DNA of 64,000 bases. Source: Tyto alba (taxonomy: Eukaryota > Chordata > Aves > Strigiformes > Tytonidae). The notes below the pieces were generated by a model that was not told the origin of the DNA, searched no databases, and worked only from the letters and a program-made list of their open reading frames with translations. Location: positions 28,181,323 to 28,245,322 of the forward strand of contig NW_024881272.1 in NCBI RefSeq assembly GCF_018691265.1, given 5' to 3'. The position numbers were made by a program, and so were the translations under genes. Positions within the stretch are counted from its first letter, which is position 1. Every line of letters starts with the position of its first letter. Positions 12,008 through 25,600 of the stretch are shown one piece after another.

Positions 12008-13049
12008 GTGTATATATAAATGTTGAATGCTTATCTGAAAGACAGTTCATTTCACTGAACCACTCCTGAAATTAAAATCTGCAAGTGCTTAAGGCTATTC
12101 ATGGGAGTGTTAAAGAGAAACACCCCTTTGTCCAAACAAACCACTGCAAGAAAGGCATTAATTTGACTCACTAAGATGACAGACTTGCACATTGTATAAC
12201 TTAAACATTCATGATGGGGAATATATGGAAGGAAAAAGAAGTGTACACAGAATGTGTTAGGCATGTGAGAATGATGAAGACAAAGCAAATGAATGTTTCT
12301 GTGGTGGCAGAACCACAGGCAGGGAGGCAGGACAGGGCAGAACAACACAGAACCACCGGAGGATCCTGCCTGGCTATATCAAAGGCTGAAAGCCCAGTTC
12401 CAGATACTGATTTTTGGGAATTACCTTAAATGGCAAGAAAGCAAGCAACCCCAAAACCTTCAAGAAGCAGTCCTGCAGTGACTTTCATGGGAAATGAGCC
12501 AGCCAGTCCTGCTACAAAATCTACCCACCTGGGCTGTACAGCAGGGGAAGCTGCTGTTTGAGAGAAACTTAGTGAACATTCAGTGACTGGAGCCATCAAC
12601 ATGTATTGCTGCAAACCCACCTGAACTAAAGATATTTTAATTTTATTATCTTTCTTTCCTCTGCCACTACCTTGCATTTTGTCAAAGTTCAAAACAGACC
12701 GTAAATTCTCGAAGGTGACACTTATATCTGCTGGTGTGTCAGTGCAGTGAAGTGCACAATGGGAAACCAATCGTTTGGGGTGCTATCATATTACAAATGC
12801 AAAATTGGAAAATTTAATAAAATAAATTTTGATTACTGTAGTTTAATTAGTTATAACTAGTAATAATTAGTAAATGTGCTAATTGGATTTTTGAAGGGTT
12901 AAATCACAATCTTCGTTAGATGGCTGTCATCACCAAAATGCTTTTGCGCTTTGGAATTTAATGAATTTCATGTATTTATTCTCATAACCTCCTGTTGTGC
13001 AAATACTATATACCATGATACACATGACAGTGTTAGATGGAACACAGAT

Positions 13050-13120
13050 TATCAAAGGTATTCAGATGCCTAATTTCTACTGATTTTAATGGGAGATTTA
13101 GTGCCTAAACAGAAATTGCA
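13050..13120. repeat. Possible ancient repeat with palindromic core
   Basis: The stretch contains AAAGGTATTCAGATGCCTAA, then CTGATTTTAATGGGAGATTT and AGTGCCTAAA. A similar phrase pair (…GGTATTTAGGCGCCTAA… CAATGGGAGTTAGGTGCCTAAA) recurs widely in sauropsid genomes as an old palindromic element, probably a non-autonomous DNA transposon. Name unknown to me. Confidence 0.4.
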
Positions 13121-13359
13121 GGGGTCTCCCGCACAGCCGATGGAAGCACTTAAGGCATCCTCTGACTGGAGAGCACAACTGCAGGTAAGGAGCAGAGAAA
13201 AGGAACTGATCAGAAAGAAGGAGAGATGAACAGACCACAGATTAGGAGAAAATGCCGTAGGACCAATCCTCTTTAGCTTCCTTTGTGGCTGTGAGATATA
13301 TCTTTGGAAGAAAAAGGTGTTGGAAGCTAAAGCTATTAATTTATCATACATATATATTA

Positions 13360-13375
13360 AAAAAAAAAAAAAAAA
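13360..13375. repeat. A-run
   Basis: About 17 consecutive A following a TATATAT stretch. Simple repeat. Confidence 0.85.
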
Positions 13376-16300
13376 GAAAAAGGAAATCCCTTACATTTGA
13401 CATCAGTGAGGCAGAAAAGGAGGAAGGCATGGTGATACCGGGCTTCCTACTGCAAAGTTATGAAAATAACATTTGGCCAGTAAAGCCCCATCTAACACAA
13501 GAGAGTGCTGGGATGAACACACAAGCATACTCTTACAAAGAGCTGTGGCAGGGGAAAAAAGCTGAACTTGTGTTACTGGTTTGGAGTTTTTGTTTACTTT
13601 TACATATTTTTTAAATCCCCATCCAGATATTAGTCAGGAAGAACCTACATTTTCCTCACGCTGTAGGAAGAAGAGATGTCACCTAAGATCAGCGAGCAAA
13701 GATGGTGACTGCAGGTCTACATTTTTCTACAGTTTATCTTCAGTCAGAGTCTGTTTACAACAGTTTTTCAAGTTTAAAAATTCTTAAGTATTCCTCTTTT
13801 GCACTCAGTAAAACAATGTGTCAGCAGACATAGTTTAAAGTGAATTGAAGGTTTTAATTGGTATTTGTAAAAATAAGAAGGTTTTTGAAGCGACTATCGG
13901 TATTACAATTCCACTTGAAGTCTCATCTGAGAGGAGGAGTGCTAGTGTTGCGTAATGACAAAAATAAACACGATGAGAGACCTACTGTTACTTAAATGTG
14001 GACAAGTTGGACCAGCTGTGTAACAGTCAATGCTTCTACAGTAATAAATGTTGACAGCAAAAATAAAAAGAATGCATTACTGAGACATCATCAAATGAGT
14101 CCTGTCATTACATGGAAACTCCACCCTGTATAAGCTTGTCAAAAAGTGTTACTGTAATCCTTTGAGAAGCCTCCTCCTCAGGCAATGGAGAAAAAAATGT
14201 TCAGGATCAGCCCAGAACAGGTGTGTTGCGCTGCAATGCCAGGATTTAATCACGTATCTCTTCACATTAATCTCACAAAGGAACTAACATGGATCTATGT
14301 GGGCCCATCATGCCATGCTGAGATGATTATTTAACTATCCAATTAAAGTAAGCAAGCTAGCAGAGTGTTTAAAAATGGACGTTCCAGGTCATACAATATT
14401 TTACAATTATTATTTGTTTTCTTAAGTGCAGCACCAGGCACTGACACTATGTGCTCTTTTCAAAGTCAGTCCCCAAAAAATCTCAGTTCACGCCTCGGTC
14501 AACAGTGGCAGAGGCCGGTTGTTCCTGCTCTGAGATACCCTCCTTTGCTTATGGGAGAAACTCCTTAGTGGCATTCATTTCCTCTTTGCAAAAATCCCCA
14601 ACCCCACTGCCTGAACAGCAGTTGAGGTACCAACATTTGTAGTGTGGGCCAGAGGAGCAAATGTGGTTAGAAAAGCAAAATATGACCATCAGCTGTATGA
14701 ACTCACTAGTGTAGCCTCAGAGTGGCTCTGCATACAGAACCTGAGATTGGACTCCAAACCCAAGACCTGGTGAGGGCGGGACTGTATCCCAGCCAACTGG
14801 CCTTGCTGCTGTTGATGCCACTGAACCCATCATTTAATTACCCATTGGCCACTTCTTACCAGAACTGCCACATAAGCACATCATCAGTACACTGCTGATC
14901 ATATTTTATTATTTGTGACTTGTTCCTATGGCAATTTAAGTTGCAAACTTATAAAAGCAGACAGCACGACAGCTAGACCATGTATATACAGTGGCACGTC
15001 AACAGCGTGGTCCAAAAGACACGTGAGGTTTCCAAACCGTCATCTGGTCAACCCGGCTGACAGGCAGCAACAGGCCCAATGGCTCATGATGGACCCAGAA
15101 GCCTTGGAGGGGCTGAGAAAAGAATGGGATGGCAGATTGATCTCCCTTTAAGAAAGTCTGGGAGAGAAAATGGGTGCCTAAATTACACACCACCATACCT
15201 CAAGATAGGTAGGCTGGATTACTATGAGTACACATACACTTCTCAATGTTTTTAAGGTATTTCTTTGGAAATTATGCAAGAAAAAGCTTAATCAAATACA
15301 ATATAAAAATCTATAAATTAAATCCAGTTGCTGGTTAAATGACATTATTTTAGCACTTGACATTATAGAAATACACTCCAAATTTGCCTAATTAAAATTT
15401 TATGAGGCTACACCAGTAAATTTTACTAATACATGGATATAAAAGCACAGCATTTAGCTAACCATACTATTACCACCAGCTAATGAAGTGACTCGCTTCG
15501 CTCAGGTGAGATAAGTCAGTGATGCTGTTCTGAGCACCCTGCCCACCCCATCAGCTGATGATGGGTGACAGGGGTCTGACTGCAAAGCGATGCCTGAGCA
15601 GCTACAGCCACAGTCAACGCAAACACCTGTGCCAGAGCTGGCAGTGGTAACAGTCATCCTCTACCGAAATAACCATCAGAGGGCACTGCAAAACATGCTG
15701 TGCTGAACAGAAGTACGCGACAGCTGTGTTGGAAGCTTTCATGTGCATGCAAGTTAAAAATCCAAAGTGGAGGAGTTCAGCTGCATAAACTGACTCATTA
15801 GTGATTTCATGCTGTTATTTACAAGTGTTTCCAGTTCTATTTCCCTCTCACACACACTTCTGTTTACAGCAGAGCTATGTAGATGACTTCTCGTTTTAAA
15901 ACACAAAAGAATTTTCTGCTTATCTTCTTGTGGTTTTATGATGACTTAGTGGTGTTATAAAGAAAACAGTAACAGAAACCGGACTCTGTATCCTGTTTGC
16001 TATTGTAATATTTAGGAAACAATTGCACCAACTGCAATGAGATCTTTAAAAACAAAGGTGTTGGTGTTTGAACACTTGAAGTTGTCTAGTACAAGACTTA
16101 GAAGAAAGCTACATGTTATGTAGCAAACAACAAAAAGGCAGTATTTTTTTTTTTTTCAGGCTAAAGTCCTCTATTGAGTACAGACTGCTTGTCAAATACT
16201 CTCTCTCTGGAATAGTAATTTCATAAAGCGAGGTTATTTTTTGTTTTTAAACTTCCTGTTTCAAAGGTGAAAGTGTCTGAGATCACCTTTTCAGTGTGCT

Positions 16301-18039
16301 TGTAACAAGTGAAGCCAAGGTATAAGTAAATATTCTATTTGTGTATAGAACCCATAGCATGTGGAAATCTGCCCCCAAAGTTTATGAAATTTTCCATTAG
16401 TTTTCTGAATGTCAAAGTGTGTTAGAAAAACTCCCATTGGGGAAGAAATGTCACCAGTGCGCTCAGTGACAAACAAAAGGAAATGTGAGAAAAGACTACA
16501 GAAGACTTGGACCGAAGTAGATTTTTAGAGGAATATATAAAAATTAATCTTCCATTCTCCCTACATTGGTAGAGAACTTGGAGTAAGAAGTCTGGAGACA
16601 TCCACATCACCACTCTTGGGACATATGTTACAGGACTGTCACTGTTCTTGACCATCTAGTGAAGGACTGACAGCAGCTCAGGATGCAGAACCAGTTCCTG
16701 CTCCTGTGATCATGGCCTCAAGGCTACCAAGTCTTCTTTAAGCTTTGTTTCCCTTACACCCAGCTGTTTCTCAGTTGCAAATTCACTTGGTTTTATCCTC
16801 TTAGGACAGGTCTATCAGTATGTCATGTGCCCGCAACTTCTTCTCTTCTAAATACTAATGTCCCTTGCTCTGGACAACTGTTCTGGTCTCCTGTTCCTCC
16901 CTCTGTTGCAACCCTATCACTCCTACTTCTAGTACCTTCTCCTGCTGCTTATTTGTTCTTATCTCTCTGCCTTTATATGCTTTTCTTTCCTTATGCTTTC
17001 TTCCTATAAGCTTTTATAGTTTTTCAGTTCTGAATGTTTACTTGGAAGTCATCTGTGATGTGAATTTTACCTTCTTATTAAAGCATTAAAAAAACCCCCA
17101 TACCTGACATATTCCTGTTAAAATGCAATAAAAAATTCAATTATATTGTGCCTTGGATTTTAGTTGTAATCCTCATATTAAAATTTGTGTTCAGTATTAA
17201 CAAAATTAAAGTAAATTTCTTTACCAGTGAATTACAGGTAACATAAATAAAGAAGAAAAAATGAACTACAGATACTGTGCAGGTACCATGCCTTCATATT
17301 ATTATAACCATAATCGGTAAATCTCATACTAATGAGACACAAGATTTAAATGTGAAGAATGTGTTTAGTGAATTATTGTCAATCAATGTCTATACAACAG
17401 GATAAGAATAATCTTGAATGGCAACACAACTATTATTATAAATTCCTAAGTACTTCATTACTCCAAAATGTCACTCTCAATTTATAGAGTAACAGATAAA
17501 CATCTTTCAACTGTATACCTCACTGTGTCTACTTCTGTGTAATTGAAACACTGTTTTTGAAAAGTCTTGTCATGACTTACCCATTCTGCATTGTTCTGAA
17601 TGGTGATTCAGTACTGGCATCATTCTGGTTAAGGTTGCTTTTCAATACCCTTTTAAACGTACACCTTTAAGACATATCAATCTATTTTTTGTTTTCTACC
17701 AATGACTTGGAGCTGGTCATTGGGAAAAAATCTGATTGTCATTTCCTTGTATGAGCATATTAAGCTCTATAATACCACTGTAAATGTAAAAGGTTACTCA
17801 TGACTAATATTCAGAAAAAGGAAACAAACTGAAAAATTACAAAACCAGTAAGAAGGAGGTTTTTTGCGACCCTCAAATAAATACACAAAGGAGTCTTAAC
17901 GTTTTTAATTTCTGTTGATGAAAGAGACACTAAAACATATTACACCCAACTTCATTGGCTAAAGAAACACGTGGCTAATTTTGCATCCCCAGTGATTTGT
18001 GGAAGCCAGCAGGTATCTGCAGTAACTTTCAATGCTCAC

Positions 18040-18128
18040 CTCATCCTTTATGTCTTCTTGCTGCTGGGCACTGAAGATCTCCATTGCAGCCATCAGCCTC
18101 ATCATTAGCTCATCCACTGTTGTGTTAC
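18040..18128 (-). CDS. FAF1: FAF1 exon: last helix of UAS domain
   Basis: This exon has 89 nt: two bases completing a split Gly, then 29 codons ending in phase 0. Acceptor TTGCTAG, donor GTGAGC. It encodes NTTVDELMMRLMAAMEIFSA, then QQQEDIKDE. The amphipathic helix TVDELMMRLMAAMEIF closes the UAS domain, and QQQEDIKDE starts the long charged segment that continues into the next two exons. Human has FTAQQQ where this has FSAQQQ, from memory. The residues correspond to about 470-498. Confidence 0.97.
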
Positions 18129-20664
18129 CTAGCAACAAAGGAAGAGAGCTGAACTTCATATCATTAAAGTTATTAAACAAAAAAGAAGTCATTTTAGAAT
18201 TAATCTGCAAGAAATAGCCAGACTTAAGAAAAAAAGACAGAGTAGAAAATGCAAGTATCTCAACAGAATGCTTTTAGTTTGCCTTTTTACTGAAAATCCA
18301 AAATTGTTTTTACAAACAAATGTTGATCATAGGCTAAAATTTTAGGTGGTTCAAATCTGAACAATTGTTTTTGTGCTTGCATGGAATAACTCTACTTTTT
18401 TCTTTTAGTCACTGATGTTAAAGCAAAGTAATATATGTGGGGTCCCCTGACTTAAAATTGATTTTACAGTTTTAGAATTTCTAGGTATCATCAGGGAGAC
18501 TGAAGCAAGTGCTTAGTCAGGTAACAAAAGGTAAGATGTTGGCAGCAGCATCCAAGCGGATTTGTTTTTAAAAAAATGGAAAAAACCAGAATACAGCGAT
18601 GTGTGCACATGCATTTTTATTCAGGTATAACAAGTAGTAAAATTTCAAATACTATAATGTATTCTCTTCTGTGTATTTACTTCTGATAAAACTTGTAAAG
18701 CTGATAATAGCGGAAAAGTAAGTCATCTGTATGTATCAAGGAATACAGCACATGCATAGGAAAATAGATACCTCCTCACATTTTTCTACCAGCATCCCTC
18801 CAGTCTTCAGTGAGACTGAAAAATCAGTTTAATTTCCTACCAAGATGCACTCAGTCTTTGGTTTCTCTTCCTAAACTGAAGACTAGACTACCCATTAGAA
18901 CCACTTGTCATGGCAGCTAAAAGGTCTAACTATAAACTCTTGACACTGGGCAGCGTAAACGGCCTTTGGACTCTATCAGAACAATACCAAGAAGAGCTAG
19001 ATTTACATCTAGGTGATGCTGGTCAAAATTTTAAAAGGAGTAAACTAACCAGAAGCTACAGTACCACTAAAGAAAACAAAACTGTCCCAATAGTTTCCAA
19101 CCCCAGAAAAAAAAAAAAAAATCGAAAGCAAACTCAGATAGTCTGCATTTCAATAAATGCCACTGGGACTTAAGTTCCTATATTGTTGTATCTCTTCTGT
19201 AAACATGCCTTCTCACCCAGCCCTGAAAGGCCCTCATTGTTCCCATTTCTAGCATTGGCTACCTTAGCAGAAAATGTTCTCTTGCATGCTCCAACACGCG
19301 TGACTTCAGAGACTACCATTCGTTTGAGGGCATATTGTCAAAAGATACCAGCGTCCCAATTCATGGGAAAATAATAAGAAGAGTACATTTGATTTTTGTT
19401 AAAAGAAAATTTAAGTAAGGCTGCAATAGATGGTCACTTTAGCTTAATTTAGTTCAAAAGATTGCATTAAACTTGACAAATCATTAAAAATTAATGAATG
19501 CAATGAAATAATTTTGATTATTTTATAATATAAAGCTGCATTGTATTATGACTTTGAGTCACCAAGTTGCTAAGACATTTAACTAATTTCAGGCAGTAAG
19601 CACCACCAATTTCAGTGGGATAACTGAGGTGCTGAACTATGCTGCAGAGTTGTAAGATCAAGAAAATGTATTTATAAGATTATTTGTACAAAATAAGTTT
19701 TATAAGTGACAGAAGTACCAGGAATTAGTTTTGTGCTGTTCCTTGCACTAAGGAGAAAAATCCATGCAAAATTAACAACTTTGTCCATAGGAAGGAGAAG
19801 CACTGCAGATTCCTCAAGAAAATTATTAATCCCATATGCAGAAAGAAACATTAATGATGTCTGCAGAAGGCAGTATTTCCTGAGGCTGAATTTCCTCAGG
19901 AAAATAAGGAGATTAGAATAAAGATTGCTAGATATAAGCAATAAATAAATGAGGACACAGTGTCATGAAGGAAAACTTGTGGAGAAAGCAGAAGAAATGA
20001 GAGGCAGCCATTCTTTGATGTATTTTAATTTGAAGAGTTACTGAAAACAGCAGTCAAAGGGCATCACTCCACATCTAAGTCATCTTGCTGTCAGAGATAT
20101 CAGAGGAATGGTTATGCCAGAAAGAACAGCTCATGTAAGCCAGAAATCTTAATTTATGTGAAATTATATTAGTAATTTAAATTCTGATCCGATTTAGGGT
20201 CTCAACACTGCCAGCAAGCCTGAAAAATCAACTCATGTTCAAATATTAGCCACTACATACAACAGAGGTCCACATATTAACAAGAAACTACATGCAAAGA
20301 ACTAAATGCATTCTGGCACTACACAAAAAGTGCAGCCAAAACCTTTTGGAAATCAGGGATATATCTGGATATAAAATAGAAAAACTAAGTGTAGCTCTTT
20401 ACTTAGAAAATTTGGCTTCTACTTTAAAAAAATGAAAAACATAAACTATGATTCTACTACAGTCATGGCAACTTTAATCTCCAATACCATGTTAACTAAA
20501 ACATTTATGAATAGTAGCTATTTATATCGCGGCAACTGAAAGTTTCTTTTGTGCAATAAATTAATATTCTGAACATTTTAAAAAAGAAATGGTTAGCAAA
20601 GATGTCTTCTAACAGTTTCAATATTCACATAAGGAATACTTCCAATATAAAGCAAGAACTGTAC
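18129..20664 (-). other. FAF1: FAF1 intron (2.5 kb)
   Basis: Intron between the last two UAS exons. It holds an A-run near 19107-19121 and a possible short ancient repeat at about 19585-19640. Open frames at 18910-19173 and 19183-19374 on the plus strand resemble no protein I know. Confidence 0.85.
19585..19640. repeat. Possible ancient repeat fragment
   Basis: CACCAATTTCAGTGGGATAA and CTGAGGTGCTGAAC resemble the core of an old element with 'ATTTCAGTGGGAGCTGAGGTGCTCAGC'. Weak. Confidence 0.28.
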
Positions 20665-20801
20665 CTTGTATTACATTCAATACTTCGTTAGATGATCGTT
20701 TTCCCATAATAATAAGGAAAAGTGGAAACTGGTCTGTCTTCTGAGTTCGAATTGTTTGGGCTACAACACTCCCGAAGTGTCTAGTGCACATTGTCAGAAA
20801 C
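20665..20801 (-). CDS. FAF1: FAF1 exon: UAS domain, C-terminal half
   Basis: This exon has 137 nt: one base finishing a split Arg, 45 codons, and the first base of a split Gly. Acceptor CACACATAG, donor GTACAG, the weakest donor of the UAS exons because position +4 to +6 depart from GTAAGT. It encodes FLTMCTRHFGSVVAQTIRTQ, then KTDQFPLFLIIMGKRSSNEVLNVIQ. DQFPLFLII contains the proline that corresponds to the cis-proline loop and following strand of the thioredoxin fold, and NEVLNVIQG leads into the last helix. Thr replaces Asn of the human MCNRHF from memory; otherwise near identical. These residues are about 424-468 of the full protein. Confidence 0.97.
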
Positions 20802-22635
20802 CTATGTGTGTGGGGGGAAAAAAGTTAATATTGTAGAGGTGTTTTTGAAGTTAGTTTTTAGGAAATCATTATGCTAAATCCAGCAGTTTAACGCTTATCT
20901 ACTGTTTAACATCTAGGCTTCTGCATTAAATTCTTACAAATATGATAGACCCCAGATTGTTGAAATTATAACCAGTTGAGACAGTGATTTAACTGATGGG
21001 GAATTCCATTTCCTGTTACACTCTAGCCTATTCTGCAGGCTATCATTCAAAACTAACCTCCCCTAAATAATAATGCTAAATCAATCGTTAAAAACTTCTA
21101 AAGAAAACTAAGTAGTACCATAATGTAGTAAACATGGAGAAGTATAAAAATAGTATAATTTCATAAGGCAACATAATTTAATAATGAAAGATCAAGGAAT
21201 TGTTTTTATTGGTCACAGAATTAAAACGTGGTGCTTCAGAATGGTATTTTCTTTTGTAGTAGTGCCCTGTCAGTGAGATACTTAACAGTGTGGTCTAAAA
21301 AACAATAATTCTAAGCTTTTGACCAAAAAAGCTCTTGGATATTAGCATACAGAAGTCTAGCATTAGTATTCTTAACACGATCTTGAATAAATGAAAAAAC
21401 TGATAAAGCTTTTCTCTTCCATTAGAGGACTGTTTGAAATTAGCATTTCTTTCAAGAGAAAAGGGTAGCTTATGATATGTTTTCAGATCTGATGGTAAAA
21501 AGTAAATGTCATAATAATAATGAATTATGAAAGACCAAATGCAAATATAGAATGCTTTAATAAGATCCAATTTAATAAAGTCTGTAAAAATAATGGACTT
21601 TTAATAACACGGGTCACAAAAGGCAAAACAGTGGAAATTCTGAGGACTAGCCACTGGTACAGGCTTATTAATTCTTAATTATGTTCATGAAAGGCAACTT
21701 AAATCATGTGTTTTCTTATGCCTTATGATAATATTTTAGGTAACAACTACTCTGAAATGTATGCTCTAACTGAAGAGCAAAGTCCTGTTGTCACATGCAT
21801 TAGAAGCCAAATCTATTTGAAAAGACAAACTGCATTAAAATGTCAAGCACTCCAAGTAATTTTTATTCTCAAAGATACTGAAAAGATTCAAAATTGCAAT
21901 TTTTTAAATCAATATATATTGTATCTAATAAACTGGCTAAAAATTGATAAGCCTGATGAGTACAATATTGAGCTCGTTTGAGGTATGTGAAGTATGAAAA
22001 AAAAAACCTTCTCAGAGACAATTTGTAGTGTAACTCTGGCCATAGTTGGATGGAAGACAATGAACAGGGGTACCTAGCAAGTATTTCAGAGCCATAAATA
22101 TTACTGGCAAATACCTTTCCTTGTCTCCTCGGTCCTCTGTCTTTTGTAATTCAGAATGATCACACCGAAAGACAATGTCAAAAATGCCAAATAGAGACTG
22201 CTGTATCAGAAATAGCTACATAAAGACATACCATCTGGTAAAGATAAAATAAAGTGTCTGTAAAGTCTGGACATATACTCTTAAGCTAAATAATGTTTTT
22301 TGATGTTTGTTTTTCGAGGTGGGAATATGTAAGTGAAATCTTGGCCTCTGAGAAGTCAATGATGATCTTCCATAGCAAAATTACTTATACGAGTTCATGG
22401 TTTCACTCCTGGAAGTAATAAAGACAGTGGACAATCGAGCTGAATTCCTGAAACTTGTGTATTAAAACTGTTTAACAGTCTTCAACACACTACAGAAAAC
22501 CACTCAAGTTTCACGGGAAAACAAAATATTTAACTGGAGGTGAAAAAAAGCTGTAGAGAAAAATGTTAGGAGGAACAAAACTAAAGAGACTATTACAATA
22601 TTAGTTGCACTAGTCAAAGGTGTTGGTTTGAGGTT

Positions 22636-22667
22636 GTTTTTTGTTTTTTGTTTTTTTTTTTTTTTTT
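22636..22667. repeat. Poly-T tract
   Basis: T-runs separated by single G, ending in 17 consecutive T (22651-22667). No attached retroelement recognised. Confidence 0.85.
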
Positions 22668-25600
22668 AATCAATTCTATATTTAGTCAACCCATAACTCA
22701 GTCTCAAAATATGGTTTATTATGGATGAGTTTTGTACATAGACAATTCTGAATGACGTCTGTATTTCAGTATGTTAAAAGATTTCCCAAATAATTTTTTT
22801 GCAGGAGATGAATTTTAGTATGTGAAACTTCTGGTTGACTATATAGAACCTAAGAGATTATGATACTTTGGGGTCATCTATAATCAAGACTGGGAACGGG
22901 TTTCAACTCCCTGCCTTCAGAAGATGACGTGTTGTGCCAGGCTGTTGTAAGGGTACATATACTCTCCTGGTTCAGTGATAGCAGAAAAGATGCCAACATC
23001 TCCCATCATGGTGCTTTTTTTTTTATCTCTTGGGCCACTTCTTACAGCCACTGGTGCCACCCACCCTGCTCTTTCGAATCGCCTCCCTTCCTCTGCTGCT
23101 GTCACAATCTGCTCAGCTCACAGGGACAGCAGCCAGCTCGCCCACGGACCAGTTACAAGAGCAGCTCACAACAATTCTGACCCCAGTGCCACACATTTGC
23201 CACCGCTGCCATCAGGCAGCCTTTTTCTTTCTTGGGGGAGGAATGAGAAATACCTCTTCATCCCAGCACTTCCAATTTTGAATAATGAATGTCCAGGCTA
23301 CAGCACAGGCAGCTGCAATGAGGACGTTCGTGGGGGATGAATGACCAGCTGGTGGTTGTCAATACCTATCTTCAGAGCAGAGTGAATACACACGAGAAAC
23401 TCTTCTCACTAACATGAGCCATCAAAACAGATCCTGCCCTCTGGAACCAAGCAAGACCCCACTTGTCTGTTGAACTATAATGTAGTAAAGTCAACAAAAA
23501 ATGTGAAGGTAGTCAAACGATACAACACAGAATAAAGAGAGAGCAGCACCAATCTCCAACACCTACACCGTGTAACTCCTGTTCACCAACAATTACTCAC
23601 GGACATGCTCTTTGCTGCATCAGTGGTAGGAGCCCAGCAATTACTTGTAACATGTCTCTTCTTTTCATTTTACCAGATGGGTAGGAACTGAATTTTCATT
23701 CATGATCCCCATTCAGTTTTTCTCGTGCCTTTTAACAGATTTTGCAACCACTTAAGTAATTTCGCATTTTTTTTCCTTTTTCTGCCTTTACTGATTCTGT
23801 ATTTACAGAACTTTTTACTTTCTTCCACATTCATATCCAGCAAAAAAATAAAAATCTCCTCTCTGCTAATATTTACTGTCAGAAGTATGTGAGTAGGACC
23901 AAAACAATTTGGTGCAATAACCTGTATCTTACTCTGTCCATCACTAACAATGAATTTTCTTACTTTCATTTAAACAGAAGTGTACCAGATCTTTCAGTGG
24001 CATCTCCAGAGCTGCCAATAGAACTGCCTGTGGAGCGCATCAAAGAGCCAGATGTCCCTCCAGGAGAACTGTTTTCCACAACACGCTGGATTACTGTGAT
24101 CTCCAACCAAAAGTGGAAATAGAGGAATGCTGCCAGAAAGGGAGGGCAAATGGCACCCTACTAGTCCTTTTATTTTTAAATTACAAAAATATTCAAGGAG
24201 GGAGAAGTACAAGAAAGGCAAAAAAGCATTTACTGAAGGAAAAATCCATTAAAAAAAAAGTAATCTCAAAAGTTACAGGAATAAAGTTAAGAAAAGTAAT
24301 ATTTTTGGCAGACAGCATAATTCATTTACTTCTTTCATGACTTGCTAGCAATGAAACCGGCAGTTATTAAAGCTACAGAATAAACAGGGACACTGACCAC
24401 GGCTTGAAAAATACAGAAAAAAAAACCTTAAAAAATTACAATTTTTTCTTATTTTTAAAATGTAGATTGAACAGGTATTAATTCTTAGACATAGTTCACT
24501 CCTTAGTTAAAAGCAGCACACTGGAAAAATTATTCTGCTGAAATGAAGATGTTAATTTGGGGGGCTGCTGATCACTGCACAGCAGTTCTCCCTCCGCGTA
24601 TGCTCTGAGATAATCTGTACAGTTACCATATTTGTAGCACATTAGTTTCCCAGAGAAGAATGTTATCATTCACTATCAGCTAATATGTGACATGTTATAT
24701 TAAAATACATTCCTGGCATAATCTTTTTGCAATTTTATTATAAAGTACAATTTATTTCATATTACTTTAAAAAAGGTCCTAGAAGACAATTATGAAAAAA
24801 CATCAGCTTTACAAATTTACTGAAAAAAGTTTAAAATATTACTGATACTCAAAACCAAAGGGAATACTTATTACAGCTTACGTCTGTGGTCCACCATAGC
24901 TCCTGATCTCACATATACTATGTAGAACTTTGTAAATGTTGAGGTTTAGCAATAATATGTTTTTGTGAGAACATGCAGCTTTTAAGTTTTAACAATAAAA
25001 CTTGCCACCTCTTCCCAGAGTGCCAATCATCAAAAGGGTTGATCTCAGAGCTCAATATTTTTAATCTCTGGAAAGCTTTTGATCTGTATGATACCTATTT
25101 ACACCACAAAATATGTATTGCCTGTAGGGAGGGGCCGGCCAAAGGAGAAAGCCACCCTTCGGTGGGAGATGGCAGCTGTTCCTGACGGGTTGTGTTTCAT
25201 CATTACATAAAGAAACAGTGAGATAATACCAGTCATTATATCTCCTGCTCACATATTATGTTGTTTCATATTTTTGTTATTGATTGCAGTAGATCCTGTC
25301 CATATGAAGTTTGGATCCGTGACTACGCAAGATCCCTTCCTACCACACCATGAATATGAGCAAACAAATAAAAAAGCTATGATGTTAAATACCTTACAAA
25401 AATGTACATATTCCTTTAATATTTCAACTTAAACAATTTAGTAAGCTAAAAGCATCTCTGGTGACAGTCCCTAAAGGGGGCACAAGGCAGAGGCATTCAT
25501 TGGCTCCCAAACTGTCACCTTGTATTTTCCAGTGTGCACTGGTTCAAAGTGACTCCTACTCATACCTGGTAGAGAAAGAATTTACAAAGAATTGAAGAAC

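Larger units (their letters stand above)
7696..18039 (-). other. FAF1: FAF1 intron (10.3 kb)
   Basis: Large intron before the helix exons. It begins at the 3' side (near 7700) with an 18-base T tract in the transcript, followed by the CpG-rich patch. Other contents are a possible ancient repeat at about 8300-8385, the C/A tract at 9911-9991, a GAAA/A tract at 11983-12007, a possible ancient repeat at about 13050-13120, an A-run at about 13360-13375 and a pyrimidine-rich stretch at about 16700-17030. The remainder looks like unique intron. Confidence 0.85.

Noticed and set aside
14915..15151. 78-codon open frame with a retroelement-like look
   Set aside because: No motif matches a known retroelement protein and there are no flanking repeats.
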